A stretch of DNA of 20,275 nt from positions 1 to 20,275 of the forward strand of contig JALULO010000270.1 of assembly GCA_027056215.1 (NCBI GenBank), given 5' to 3'. The first letter of the stretch is position 1. Each line of letters begins with the position of its first letter. Positions 6,470 through 14,590 of this stretch are shown one piece after another. The translations under genes were made by a program, and so were the position numbers. This DNA comes from Campylobacterales bacterium. GTDB taxonomy: Bacteria > Campylobacterota > Campylobacteria > Campylobacterales > QNZT01. The notes under the pieces are model-generated. The model made no database searches, had not been told where the DNA came from, and saw only the letters and a program-made list of their open reading frames with translations.

Positions 6470-7627
6470 TTATTTTAACTTAGCTTGTTCGAGTTCCCAG
6501 TACTCCATGGCAAAGATATCTTTTTTATCCAAAGAGTGCCAACCGCCAAGTTGCTTTGCTCGTAGTATGGCATCTATGGTGTGTGATATGATGTCGCTTA
6601 AAATGGTGTTTTCTTTCTCATTTGCACCAAATACCACAATACCTTGATTTGGGATTACTGCCCATCTAGGTGCGGTGTCTAACATGATTTCTTCTTGTGC
6701 ATATTGGTTAAAGTATGCTTCATAAGCTTGTGTATAGGTGAAAAGATCTTTTTTGATATCATCTTTTAGTATCGCTGGAAAGGCTTTTGTTCGGATGACA
6801 TGTTCTGGTGTTAGCGGACCATTGTGTATGAGTGTCTCGATATCAGGAAGTTTAGAAAAGTAGTATGCTTGAGGTGTATTGATCATGGTTGGGATGATTG
6901 TTTTTCCTCTAAGCTTTGAAATGGGAGCTATGAACTGTTCTATCTCTGGTGAAGTTGTTGTTTGAGGATAGGCTATATCGGTATGTTCATGGAGGTATTT
7001 GGATGCTTTGTCAACGATTTTAATCATCTTTTCATAACTTTTTTTGGCATCATCATCGAAACTAAAAACACCATGATTGAGCAAAATGATACCGTCAAGT
7101 GTATCCCAGTCTATATCTTTTGTTTGTTCATAAATCGTTTTTGCAAGGATAAATCCGGGCATAACATACTCTATGATAAGCATATTTTCACCATAGATCT
7201 CGCGAAGTTTGGTCTTTGCATCGGGTGTGTTGGTGATAGTGACAACAGCATCTGCATGGGTATGGTCTACATATGTAAAAGGGATGATTGCGTGTAGTAT
7301 CGCTTCTATGGACGGGTTTGGTGCACTTTTGTCAATCATGGCAGCTTTTTGTTCTGCTACCATCTGTGTATCACTTAGTGTTTGTCTTGTTGCCATCTCT
7401 TGGAGTACATCCAGATCGACACCAGGAAATCCCTCTTTTTCGATACTTGCTAAATCCCAACCACTTCCTTTGACATACAGAAGATTGTCTATTTTGACAG
7501 AAGTATTTCCACCACCGTGTAAGACAAGGTTTTGATCTGAACCTAAAAGTCTGGATGTATAGACACGTAAAGCGAGGGGATCATGTGTGTATTGTGCTGC
7601 GATTGTATCATCAAAAAGAGAGTGCAT
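6470..7627 (-). CDS. Class II aldolase/adducin-family protein (RhaD-like, lacking the dehydrogenase half)
   Basis: The 385-residue product matches the aldolase half of the bifunctional 'aldolase/short-chain dehydrogenase' family (rhamnulose-1-phosphate aldolase-like). It has the phosphate-binding loop LHGGGNTSVK, the metal ligands H122-T-H124 and H185 (in LLNHGVFSF), and the probable catalytic Glu108 before them. In bifunctional members the sequence after 'EYW-LEQAKL' runs into an NAD-binding dehydrogenase domain. Here the gene stops right after EYWELEQAKLK, and no dehydrogenase follows. The enzyme would act in the cytoplasm on a phosphorylated sugar or similar aldol; the substrate is unknown. 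ATG 7627 is preceded by AAAGGA at 7639-7634, which overlaps the amidase stop. It is the last gene of the long minus-strand cluster and has no clear functional tie to it. Confidence 0.88.
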   Translation of the reverse strand: MHSLFDDTIAAQYTHDPLALRVYTSRLLGSDQNLVLHGGGNTSVKIDNLLYVKGSGWDLASIEKEGFPGVDLDVLQEMATRQTLSDTQMVAEQKAAMIDKSAPNPSIEAILHAIIPFTYVDHTHADAVVTITNTPDAKTKLREIYGENMLIIEYVMPGFILAKTIYEQTKDIDWDTLDGIILLNHGVFSFDDDAKKSYEKMIKIVDKASKYLHEHTDIAYPQTTTSPEIEQFIAPISKLRGKTIIPTMINTPQAYYFSKLPDIETLIHNGPLTPEHVIRTKAFPAILKDDIKKDLFTYTQAYEAYFNQYAQEEIMLDTAPRWAVIPNQGIVVFGANEKENTILSDIISHTIDAILRAKQLGGWHSLDKKDIFAMEYWELEQAKLK

Positions 7628-7636
7628 GATTATCCT

Positions 7637-9094
7637 TTAATTGTTTTTAACAAAGTAGTTGTTGATACCATTTCGTATCCCCGTTGCAAGTGCTTTTTGA
7701 TAAAATGGATTGAAAAGTCGTTCCCCCTCGAGTGGATTGGTGATATAACCGATCTCAACCAAAACGGCAGGCATCTGTGCTCCAACCAGTACCCAAAAAG
7801 GTGCTTCCCTGACCCCACCGTCAACGATTTTATCGTATTTTGCACGTACAGATGAGAGTATTTCTCCTTGAATATCGATGGCAAGTTTATTAGACTGGAT
7901 GATTTTATTGCGGTTTAGAAAGCTTAGTAATGTATCTTTTGAAATACGGTTTAACCCCATGGCTGATGCATTTTCTTTGGCTGCTATGCGTTTGGCTTTA
8001 TTTGTTTTAGCAGGAGAGAGGAAAAATGTTTCGATACCTTTTAGCGAAAGTTTTTGTTTGTTTGGTGCGGCATTTGCATGGATAGAGATAAAAAGATCTG
8101 CTTTTTTTTGATTGGCATAGTGTGTACGATTTGATAGTTTGACAAAGGTATCGTCATCGCGTGTGAGATAAACCCGATAGCCTTGATGTTGGAGCATCTT
8201 TTTGACTAATATTGCAACTTTGAGTACAGCTCTTTTTTCTTGATAGTGCTTATATCCGACAGCGCCAGAATCCTTTCCGCCATGACCAGCATCGATAACG
8301 ATTGTTTTTGAGCCAGCATAGATACTTTTATGCGAAGCATATGGTTCATGGATAGGAACACTTTTATTTTTAAGGACAATTGCCGGTTTATGTTTAAGTG
8401 GTTTAAAAGTGGCTTTTTGAGTTGGGGTTGAAGTTGTGTTGTTGATCTTTATAAAAAGTGTACCCTGACGTATAAAAGCTTGTGCATATATTTTGCTATC
8501 GTTTTGTAAAACGATTCTCACTTTATCTCGTTTGTTTTGTGCAAGTTTAATTTTTTGAATATTTTTTATGTTTAAAGGTCTCGCCTTAAAGTTTAAGTTT
8601 GCGCGAAGATCAAAAATCTCTTTATATTTATTTTTTTGTTTTAGAGAAAAAGAGAGTATATCTGATCTTATAGCAGGATGATCAAATTTGATGATAATAG
8701 TATTGTCTTGTGTTTTAATAGAACGGATATTTAAAGGTAAAAAGCTAGGTTGTTTTTGTATGGTTTGTGGAATTTTTTTTGTTACTATGGCGGTTTTTTT
8801 GATGCCTATTCTTTGTTTAAGCTCTTTTTCATAAGTTGAGGTATCAAGTCTTAATAATTTTTGGCATTTGATGATACCTTGTAATGCTTTAACGATAGAT
8901 TTTTGATCATTGCCTACGACAGCATTGATATAAAAATTTTCTAAATCATGTAGTATATGTTTTGTATCACTTTTAGAGGCATAAGGAATCTTTTTATAAA
9001 TCGATTCGATTTGCATTTGAAGTGACACATCTGCAAAGAGTATTGTTGCACATACAAAGAAGAGTGCAACAATTTTATTAATTAGCTTCCCCAT
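7637..9094 (-). CDS. amiC: N-acetylmuramoyl-L-alanine amidase, AmiC type (AMIN + Amidase_3)
   Basis: A 485-residue periplasmic zinc amidase that cuts the bond between MurNAc and L-Ala of peptidoglycan, mainly to split the septum. A signal peptide covers about residues 1-21. A helical linker and a beta-rich AMIN-like domain (about 118-220) follow. The catalytic domain runs from about 262 to 482, with zinc ligands His271 (DAGHGGKDSG), Glu286 and His339 (SIHANA), and catalytic Glu447 (LVEIGYITN). The segment after the third ligand (about 355-425, with NASAMGL and LLSFLNRNK) corresponds to the insertion that holds the blocking helix in AmiB/AmiC, which an EnvC-type activator must displace. An EnvC-like gene and ftsEX lie upstream in the same cluster. 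The ATG overlaps the end of the preceding gene by 17 nt. C. jejuni calls its homologue AmiA. Confidence 0.95.
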   Translation of the reverse strand: MGKLINKIVALFFVCATILFADVSLQMQIESIYKKIPYASKSDTKHILHDLENFYINAVVGNDQKSIVKALQGIIKCQKLLRLDTSTYEKELKQRIGIKKTAIVTKKIPQTIQKQPSFLPLNIRSIKTQDNTIIIKFDHPAIRSDILSFSLKQKNKYKEIFDLRANLNFKARPLNIKNIQKIKLAQNKRDKVRIVLQNDSKIYAQAFIRQGTLFIKINNTTSTPTQKATFKPLKHKPAIVLKNKSVPIHEPYASHKSIYAGSKTIVIDAGHGGKDSGAVGYKHYQEKRAVLKVAILVKKMLQHQGYRVYLTRDDDTFVKLSNRTHYANQKKADLFISIHANAAPNKQKLSLKGIETFFLSPAKTNKAKRIAAKENASAMGLNRISKDTLLSFLNRNKIIQSNKLAIDIQGEILSSVRAKYDKIVDGGVREAPFWVLVGAQMPAVLVEIGYITNPLEGERLFNPFYQKALATGIRNGINNYFVKNN

Positions 9095-10172
9095 TTAAAA
9101 GTTTATCCATTAACTCTTTTACAGAGATAAGTTTATCAAGTCTGTATCCATTTGAACCGGTAAAAAATAAACCTGTATCTTTTTTGCCATAATAGGCATC
9201 AGAGAGACGATCTGCGATGCAGTATCCTACCGCTCTGGCTTCTTCACCACTGCGACAAGGAGCAACACAGTTACTGATACAAGCGACCCTAGGAGCAGTT
9301 TTTTCTTCTATCATCTTTTGAAGATTGGTTTTGACACCACGCGCGGGCAATCCAACAGGCGATTTGAAAAGTTTGATATCATCTTTTTTAGAATTTATCA
9401 ATACCTCTTTAAACTCTTCATGAGCATCGCATTCATAAGTACCTATGAATCGTGTAGCCATCTGTACACCGGCACATCCCATCTCTATAAATCTTTCTAT
9501 ATCTTGCTTATCCCAGATACCACCGGCAGCGATAACAGGGATGTCACCCCATTTTTTTGCTTCTTCTATGACAGGAGGAATAATATTTTCAAGTTGATAC
9601 TCATCTTCAAAACACTGCTCATAAGTAAAACCTTGATGTCCACCACTTAAAGGTCCTTCGACGATGATGGCATCGGGTAGTTTATTGTAACGTTTCCATT
9701 TTCTACAGATGAGTCGAAGTGCTCTGGCACTTGATACAATCGGTACAAGTGCTACATCAGGATAGCCCTCTGTAAATTCAGGCATATTTGTAGGAAGTCC
9801 AGCACCTGTGATGATGATATCCGCGCCGGCTGCACAAGAATCTTGTACCACACGACCATAGTCATTTATGGCATAAAGTACGTTAGATGCGAGTGGTTTA
9901 TCTCCACATATCTTTCTAGCATTTTTAAAGATTTCATGCAACCCTTCAGGCGAATAGAAGTTTTGTTCACTATATGGTCTGCCTTGAACCAGTTTGTGTG
10001 TAAAATGCTTGTTATCATAGTATCCTGTTCCCACAGAACTAATAACACCAAGTCCACCTTCTTTAGAGACACTTCCAGCAAGTTTATCCCAACTAATACC
10101 TACACCCATACCACCTTGGATGATAGGTTTTTCAATAATATGTTTACCTATTTTGAAAGGTTTAAAATCCAT
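9078..10172 (-). CDS. Nitronate monooxygenase-family FMN oxidoreductase
   Basis: A 364-residue TIM-barrel flavoprotein of the nitronate monooxygenase / 2-nitropropane dioxygenase / FabK-like group. Flavin-site features are IIQGGMGVGIS (17-27), ITGAGLPTNMP, EGPLSGGHQG, and AAGGIWDKQDI followed by CAGVQMATRF. The C-terminal part carries four cysteines, C298, C302, C306 and C318 (spacing 3, 3, 11), then a conserved GLFFTGSNGYRLDK stretch. Clostridial and Campylobacterota members of this subgroup share the cysteine-rich tail, as I recall. The true reaction is uncertain: it could detoxify nitronates, act as an NAD(P)H-flavin oxidoreductase, or reduce enoyl-ACP. The ATG overlaps the tyrS stop (TAATG), with AAGGTG 6 nt upstream, so coupling with tyrS is likely. 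Confidence 0.88.
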   Translation of the reverse strand: MDFKPFKIGKHIIEKPIIQGGMGVGISWDKLAGSVSKEGGLGVISSVGTGYYDNKHFTHKLVQGRPYSEQNFYSPEGLHEIFKNARKICGDKPLASNVLYAINDYGRVVQDSCAAGADIIITGAGLPTNMPEFTEGYPDVALVPIVSSARALRLICRKWKRYNKLPDAIIVEGPLSGGHQGFTYEQCFEDEYQLENIIPPVIEEAKKWGDIPVIAAGGIWDKQDIERFIEMGCAGVQMATRFIGTYECDAHEEFKEVLINSKKDDIKLFKSPVGLPARGVKTNLQKMIEEKTAPRVACISNCVAPCRSGEEARAVGYCIADRLSDAYYGKKDTGLFFTGSNGYRLDKLISVKELMDKLLNGEAN

Positions 10173-11377
10173 TATATCACCTTGACACGTGCAAACTTTC
10201 GCTTTCCAACTTGTACAATATATTCACCATTTTCAAGTTGTAATTGCTCATCTTGCACTTTTTCTTGATTGATTTTAACAGCACCTTGCTTAATATCTCT
10301 TCTTGCTTGTGAAGTTGAGGGTTCAAGCTTGGCATCAGTGAGTATTTTTGCTATCCAAATAGGACCTTGAGTAGATATCTCAGGCATATCTGTTGGAATA
10401 TCTTTTTGTTTATGTACTTTGTCAAACTCAGCTTTTGCCATAGTTGCTTTGTCCCTGTCGTGATAACGTGCAACGATCTCCATAGCCAGTGACTCTTTTG
10501 CTGCTTTTGGATGTACTTTACCACTGTTTACATCTTCATGTAAGGTTTTGATCTCTTCAAGTGTTTTGCTACTTAGCAATTCATAATATCGCCACATGAG
10601 ATCATCACTGATACTAAGAACCTTACCAAACATCGCATTTGGATCTTCTGTCACACCGATATAGTTTCCGAGTGATTTGCTCATCTTGTTGACACCGTCA
10701 AGTCCTTCAAGAAGAGGCATCATCAATACAGCTTGTTGTTTTCCGATATTGTAAGTGCGTTGCAGTTGTCTGCCCATCAAAAGATTAAACTTTTGATCTG
10801 TTCCGCCAAGTTCTATATCAGATTTGAGTGCTACTGAATCATAACCTTGGAGTAGGGGATATAAAAATTCACTGATAGAGATAGGGGTCTCACTTTTAAA
10901 GCGTTTTTCAAAATCATCTCTCTCTAACATACGTGCGACATTAAATGTTGTGGTAAGTTCAACGATACCTTTGGCACCAAGTTCATCAAGCCATGATGCG
11001 TTAAATACAACTTCTGTTTTATCTGGATCTAAGATTTTAAATACTTGCTCTTTGTAGGATTTTGCATTTTCAAGTACGGTTGGTCTATCTAGTGGTTTTC
11101 TGGTGATATTTTTTCCCGTAGGATCACCGATCATACCTGTAAAATCGCCTATGAGAAACTGTATAATCGCACCATACTTTTGAAAAAGGGCAAGTTTTTG
11201 AATCAGTACTGTATGTCCTAGATGCAAATCTGGGGCAGTGGGATCAAATCCGGCTTTTACATAATAGTTTTTACCGCTTTTGAGATACTCTTTTAGTACT
11301 GTTATGATGCGTTCTTCATCGATGATTTCGGCACAACCGCGTCTAATCTCTTTTACTGCGCTGTCAAGTTCAAACAA
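10172..11377 (-). CDS. tyrS: Tyrosyl-tRNA synthetase
   Basis: The enzyme charges tRNA-Tyr with tyrosine in the cytoplasm. The product has 401 residues and the shape of the TyrZ subgroup. The class I signature is HLGH at 52-55 (within DLHLGHTVLIQ), the ATP-binding KMSKS is at 231-235, and an S4 RNA-binding domain fills about residues 340-400. GGTDQKFNLLMGR is the usual active-site and tRNA-binding stretch. Translation starts with TTG at 11377, preceded at 6 nt by AAAGGA, which overlaps the stop of the spoT gene 12 nt upstream. No T-box or other leader is visible. The gene is therefore presumably expressed with the cluster. Confidence 0.97.
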   Translation of the reverse strand: MFELDSAVKEIRRGCAEIIDEERIITVLKEYLKSGKNYYVKAGFDPTAPDLHLGHTVLIQKLALFQKYGAIIQFLIGDFTGMIGDPTGKNITRKPLDRPTVLENAKSYKEQVFKILDPDKTEVVFNASWLDELGAKGIVELTTTFNVARMLERDDFEKRFKSETPISISEFLYPLLQGYDSVALKSDIELGGTDQKFNLLMGRQLQRTYNIGKQQAVLMMPLLEGLDGVNKMSKSLGNYIGVTEDPNAMFGKVLSISDDLMWRYYELLSSKTLEEIKTLHEDVNSGKVHPKAAKESLAMEIVARYHDRDKATMAKAEFDKVHKQKDIPTDMPEISTQGPIWIAKILTDAKLEPSTSQARRDIKQGAVKINQEKVQDEQLQLENGEYIVQVGKRKFARVKVI

Positions 11378-11389
11378 TCTGAATCCTTT

Positions 11390-13549
11390 TTACTTTTTGT
11401 ATGCATCATTGAGCAGTGAAAAGTCAATGATTTTAAAATTTTGTTTTGTGTGATGAAACAATGCCTCTTTACTTTTATGTGGAACATCAACGACCATTTC
11501 AAAATAATCTGCATGACTGTTCTCACTTTTTGAGAGGTTGATCGTGATCAAATCGACACCTATTTTAGCCAAATATAGTAAAAAAGATGCTAAGGATCCC
11601 TTCTTGTTTTCAATACTGACGATAAGTTTATAATGGTCAGGTCTGTCGTATGACCATTGTACAAATACCATAGGTTGGTGCTCGTCAATCATAGCATTTG
11701 CATGGGTGCAAAATTTATGATGTACTGTTGCTATATTGCCTTTTTTAAAAGCTACGATTTCATCACCACGCTTAGGATGACAACAGTAGTCAAATAAGAC
11801 TTGACTATAGTGGCTCGTACTATAGAGTATGATATTGTCAAATTGTTGTTGTTTAAGAACATATTTTTTAAAGGGAGAGATAAGTGGTATAAATTTACTA
11901 TCTTTTAAAATCTTTTTTTTCAGTTGGTAAATATTTTCTTGTAAATGGGATAAATCACTGGCAGATTTGTGAATATTTTTGCAAGTATCTGTACTTTCCA
12001 ATACTGGTTTAATATTTTCATATTTAAAATTAAAAATTCCTAGTATGATATTAACTGCGGTGTGTGTATCTAACTCTTTTCGTTTTTGATTACAGTTTAA
12101 ACGCATCGCATTTTTGGCTTTTGCCGTTTTAACAGATTCAATCCAGCTACAGCGTAAAATCTTTTCACCGGAAAGCTCTATACGCACAATATCTCCATTT
12201 CTAAGTTCTGTTAAGAGCGGAGAACGTTTTTTGTTGATGTATGCCGCTTTGGTATGATCACCTATCTCCGTATGTACAGCATAGGCAAAATCTAGCGTTG
12301 TTGCCCCTCTTGGAAGATGAAATACATCACCTTTTGGTGAATACACAGAGATATCTGCACTATAGAGGTCATCTTTTGCAAGTTCATACATGTGTTCTAT
12401 GTTTTCACCAATTTCACTTTGTGTTCGTAGTTCATCAAGCCACTTAAGCTTAGGACTTAATCCCTCATGACCTTTGTATTTCCAGTGAGAAGCAACACCA
12501 TATTCGGCAGTTTTGTGCATATCAAATGTTCTGGTTTGTATCTCAAAGATAGAAGAGTCATTAAAGATAGTTGTATGAATGGTTTGGTATCCATTATCTT
12601 TTGGAATTGCGATATAATCTTTAAATCTCGAAATCAGTGGTTTAAAGTTTTGATGTAAAATACCCAATACTTTGTAACACTCCAGAGGGCTTTTGACCAG
12701 TATCCTCAATGCCATTAAATCCAAAACTTCTTCTATGGAAACACCTTTACGTTGCATCTTTAAGTAGATAGAATATGAATGTTTGATACGTTTATGGATA
12801 CTAAAATCACCATCAATAAATCCATTTTTAAGCATCAATGTTTTTACTTTTGATATAAGGCTGTTGATTTGTAATTCAAATCTCTGATTGCTTTGGGTGA
12901 GATAATCATTGATCTTTTTATACTCTTGTGGAAAAAGATAATAAAAGCTTAGATTTTCAAGATTATTTTTAATCGCTGCTATGCCAAGTCTGTGGGCAAT
13001 GGGAACATAGACAACCAGTGTCTCTTCTGCTATACGTTTTTGTTTTTCATGTGAAAGTGCTTCGAGGGTTAGCATGTTATGTAATCTATCACAGAGTTTG
13101 ATGACCAATACACGAACATCATCGATAGAAGCGATTAGCATTTTACGAAAAGAGAGTGCTGAAGAGATTAGCTTTTCATCTGATGTAGAAGGAATCAACT
13201 CTTCATCACGTAGTTCTGTTATTTTTGTTAAGCCTTCAACAAGATGTGCTACTTCTCTTGAAAAAGTTGTCGCAATTTCTTGGATATCACAACTGGTATC
13301 TTCAACTACATCATGGAGTAAGGCTGCAACGATCATCTCATCATCACTGCCAAAATGTCCTGTGATGGCAGCTACGAGGATGGGATGGATGATATAAGGC
13401 TCACCACTTTTTCGAAATTGTCCCTCATGATATTGTGTCGCAAATGTTACAGCTTTAACAATCAAATCATTTTTCTTGACTTCATAGAGTAAATCAATAG
13501 ACTCATCAATTGTTGAGATAAGTTTGACTCTCTCTATAAATTTAACCAA
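11390..13549 (-). CDS. spoT: Bifunctional (p)ppGpp synthetase/hydrolase, Rel/SpoT family
   Basis: A 719-residue stringent-response enzyme that makes and degrades (p)ppGpp, controlling growth in starvation. The N-terminal HD hydrolase domain keeps its metal-binding residues: H55, H79-D80, and D154 with N158 in KLCDRLHNM. The synthetase domain (about 220-355) has HKRIKHSYSIYLKM and KDYIAIPKDNGYQTIHT. A TGS domain lies around 395-455 (ISVYSPKGDVFHLPRGATTLDFAYAVHT is split by short loops), and an ACT domain around 645-715. Both halves look intact, so the protein should be bifunctional; Campylobacterota usually have this single long enzyme. The start is TTG 13549 with AAAGG 6 nt upstream. It follows rpoZ by 14 nt, the pairing also seen in E. 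coli. Confidence 0.96.
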   Translation of the reverse strand: MVKFIERVKLISTIDESIDLLYEVKKNDLIVKAVTFATQYHEGQFRKSGEPYIIHPILVAAITGHFGSDDEMIVAALLHDVVEDTSCDIQEIATTFSREVAHLVEGLTKITELRDEELIPSTSDEKLISSALSFRKMLIASIDDVRVLVIKLCDRLHNMLTLEALSHEKQKRIAEETLVVYVPIAHRLGIAAIKNNLENLSFYYLFPQEYKKINDYLTQSNQRFELQINSLISKVKTLMLKNGFIDGDFSIHKRIKHSYSIYLKMQRKGVSIEEVLDLMALRILVKSPLECYKVLGILHQNFKPLISRFKDYIAIPKDNGYQTIHTTIFNDSSIFEIQTRTFDMHKTAEYGVASHWKYKGHEGLSPKLKWLDELRTQSEIGENIEHMYELAKDDLYSADISVYSPKGDVFHLPRGATTLDFAYAVHTEIGDHTKAAYINKKRSPLLTELRNGDIVRIELSGEKILRCSWIESVKTAKAKNAMRLNCNQKRKELDTHTAVNIILGIFNFKYENIKPVLESTDTCKNIHKSASDLSHLQENIYQLKKKILKDSKFIPLISPFKKYVLKQQQFDNIILYSTSHYSQVLFDYCCHPKRGDEIVAFKKGNIATVHHKFCTHANAMIDEHQPMVFVQWSYDRPDHYKLIVSIENKKGSLASFLLYLAKIGVDLITINLSKSENSHADYFEMVVDVPHKSKEALFHHTKQNFKIIDFSLLNDAYKK

Positions 13550-13563
13550 TGTTTGCCTTTATA

Positions 13564-13776
13564 TCAGTCTTCGACGATTTTATCTAATACAACAAGTCCT
13601 TCAGCTATCTCATAAAGTGCAATATCTGTAAGTTTCATTTTATTTTTATCTGCTTTAAACATAGGTTCAGCACCTTCAGCAAGTTCATTAGCTCGTTTTG
13701 CCACCATCAATGAAAGTACATAGTGGTCTTCATTTGCATTTTTAAGTGCGGTAGCGATAACTTTTTCAAGTCTCAT
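13564..13776 (-). CDS. rpoZ: RNA polymerase omega subunit
   Basis: A 70-residue protein starting MRLEKVIATALKNANEDHYVL. The stretch LSLMVAKRANELAEG corresponds to the conserved (V-A--RA--L--G) helix of omega, which clamps the beta' subunit and helps RNA polymerase assembly. In many bacteria omega also forms part of a ppGpp binding site, which fits its place right before spoT. I chose ATG 13776, with AAAGGA 5 nt upstream in the 14-bp gap after pyrH. A longer in-frame reading up to 13872 overlaps pyrH and lacks family similarity in its first 32 residues. Confidence 0.93.
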   Translation of the reverse strand: MRLEKVIATALKNANEDHYVLSLMVAKRANELAEGAEPMFKADKNKMKLTDIALYEIAEGLVVLDKIVED

Positions 13777-13790
13777 ATTTTTCCTTTGAT

Positions 13791-14504
13791 TTATTGATTT
13801 TGAACGATAGAGCAACCAGAAAGGTCGCCATTGATTATTTTGAGTAAATTTCCTGCTTGAAACATGTCGCATACAACGATTGGCAATGCATTATCTTTTG
13901 CAAGTGCTATAGAAGTATCATCCATAACTTTTATATGGTCATTTAATGCTTGTTCATAGCTCAGCGTATAAAGCTTTGTTGCATCATCAAATTTGTTTGG
14001 ATCTTTATCATACACACCATCAACTTTAGTTGCTTTGATAATCATATTTGCACCTATCTCTACAGCACGTAGCGTTGCAGCTGTATCAGTCGTGAAAAAT
14101 GGATTGCCCGTTCCTGCTGCAAAGATAACGACTCTTCCTTTTTCCAGATGTCTTTTAGCCCGTCTGACGATAAATGTTTCTGCTATTTGTTCCATTTTGA
14201 TAGCACTTTGTACTCTAGCATATAAACCATTGTGTTCTAGTGCTTCTTGCATTGCTACAGCATTGATGACAGTTGCAAGCATACCCATATAATCTCCACT
14301 GGTACGTTTGATGATTCCATCTTGGGCTGCTGTAACGCCACGTATGATATTGCCGCCGCCGATGACTATCCCGACTTCTACATTGTTTCTGATGAGATTT
14401 TCAATCTCATCTGCTATATATTTAAGGATACTAGTATCGATACCGTATCCCGCTTTACCAGCTAAAGCTTCACCTGAAAACTTGACTAAAACTCTTTTTC
14501 TCAC
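13791..14504 (-). CDS. pyrH: Uridylate kinase (UMP kinase)
   Basis: The enzyme phosphorylates UMP to UDP in pyrimidine nucleotide synthesis and acts as a hexamer in the cytoplasm. Motifs are LVKFSGEALAG at the N-terminus (phosphate-binding lysine), VIGGGNIIRG, the GDYMGMLATVINA stretch, FAAGTGNPFFTTDTAA, and KVDGVYDKDP. The size, 237 residues, is normal. Two GTG starts are in frame, at 14510 and 14504. I prefer 14504 because AGGG at 14516-14513 is 8 nt upstream of it but only 2 nt from the other, and because it gives the usual (M)RKRVLVKFSG beginning. An 86-bp gap separates it from the upstream EnvC-like gene, the largest inside the cluster, so a promoter there is possible but none is clear. 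Confidence 0.96.
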   Translation of the reverse strand: MRKRVLVKFSGEALAGKAGYGIDTSILKYIADEIENLIRNNVEVGIVIGGGNIIRGVTAAQDGIIKRTSGDYMGMLATVINAVAMQEALEHNGLYARVQSAIKMEQIAETFIVRRAKRHLEKGRVVIFAAGTGNPFFTTDTAATLRAVEIGANMIIKATKVDGVYDKDPNKFDDATKLYTLSYEQALNDHIKVMDDTSIALAKDNALPIVVCDMFQAGNLLKIINGDLSGCSIVQNQ

Positions 14505-14590
14505 GTACACATCCCTGAAATTTCTTGTTATTTTACTTAAAGTTGATAAGAAAGATATTAAAGGAGCGAAAAAGTACGAAAAACATGGTT

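Noticed and set aside
7630..7884. 84-codon minus-strand frame at the end of the amidase gene
   Set aside because: It is another frame of the amidase domain, which has all its catalytic residues in the annotated frame.
9843..10268. 141-codon open frame on the plus strand opposite the flavin oxidoreductase and tyrS
   Set aside because: It lies antisense to two genes with clear motifs, has no ribosome site, and its protein is rich in Ser, Thr, Phe and Cys without family motifs.
13777..13872. N-terminal extension of rpoZ
   Set aside because: The extra 32 codons overlap pyrH and resemble no omega subunit; the internal ATG has a good ribosome site.
14511..14590. Promoter for pyrH (CTTTAAGT followed by TAAAAT on the minus strand)
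   Set aside because: The spacing does not fit a -35/-10 pair; no -10 stands 16-18 bp after TTTAAGT. Left as a possibility only.
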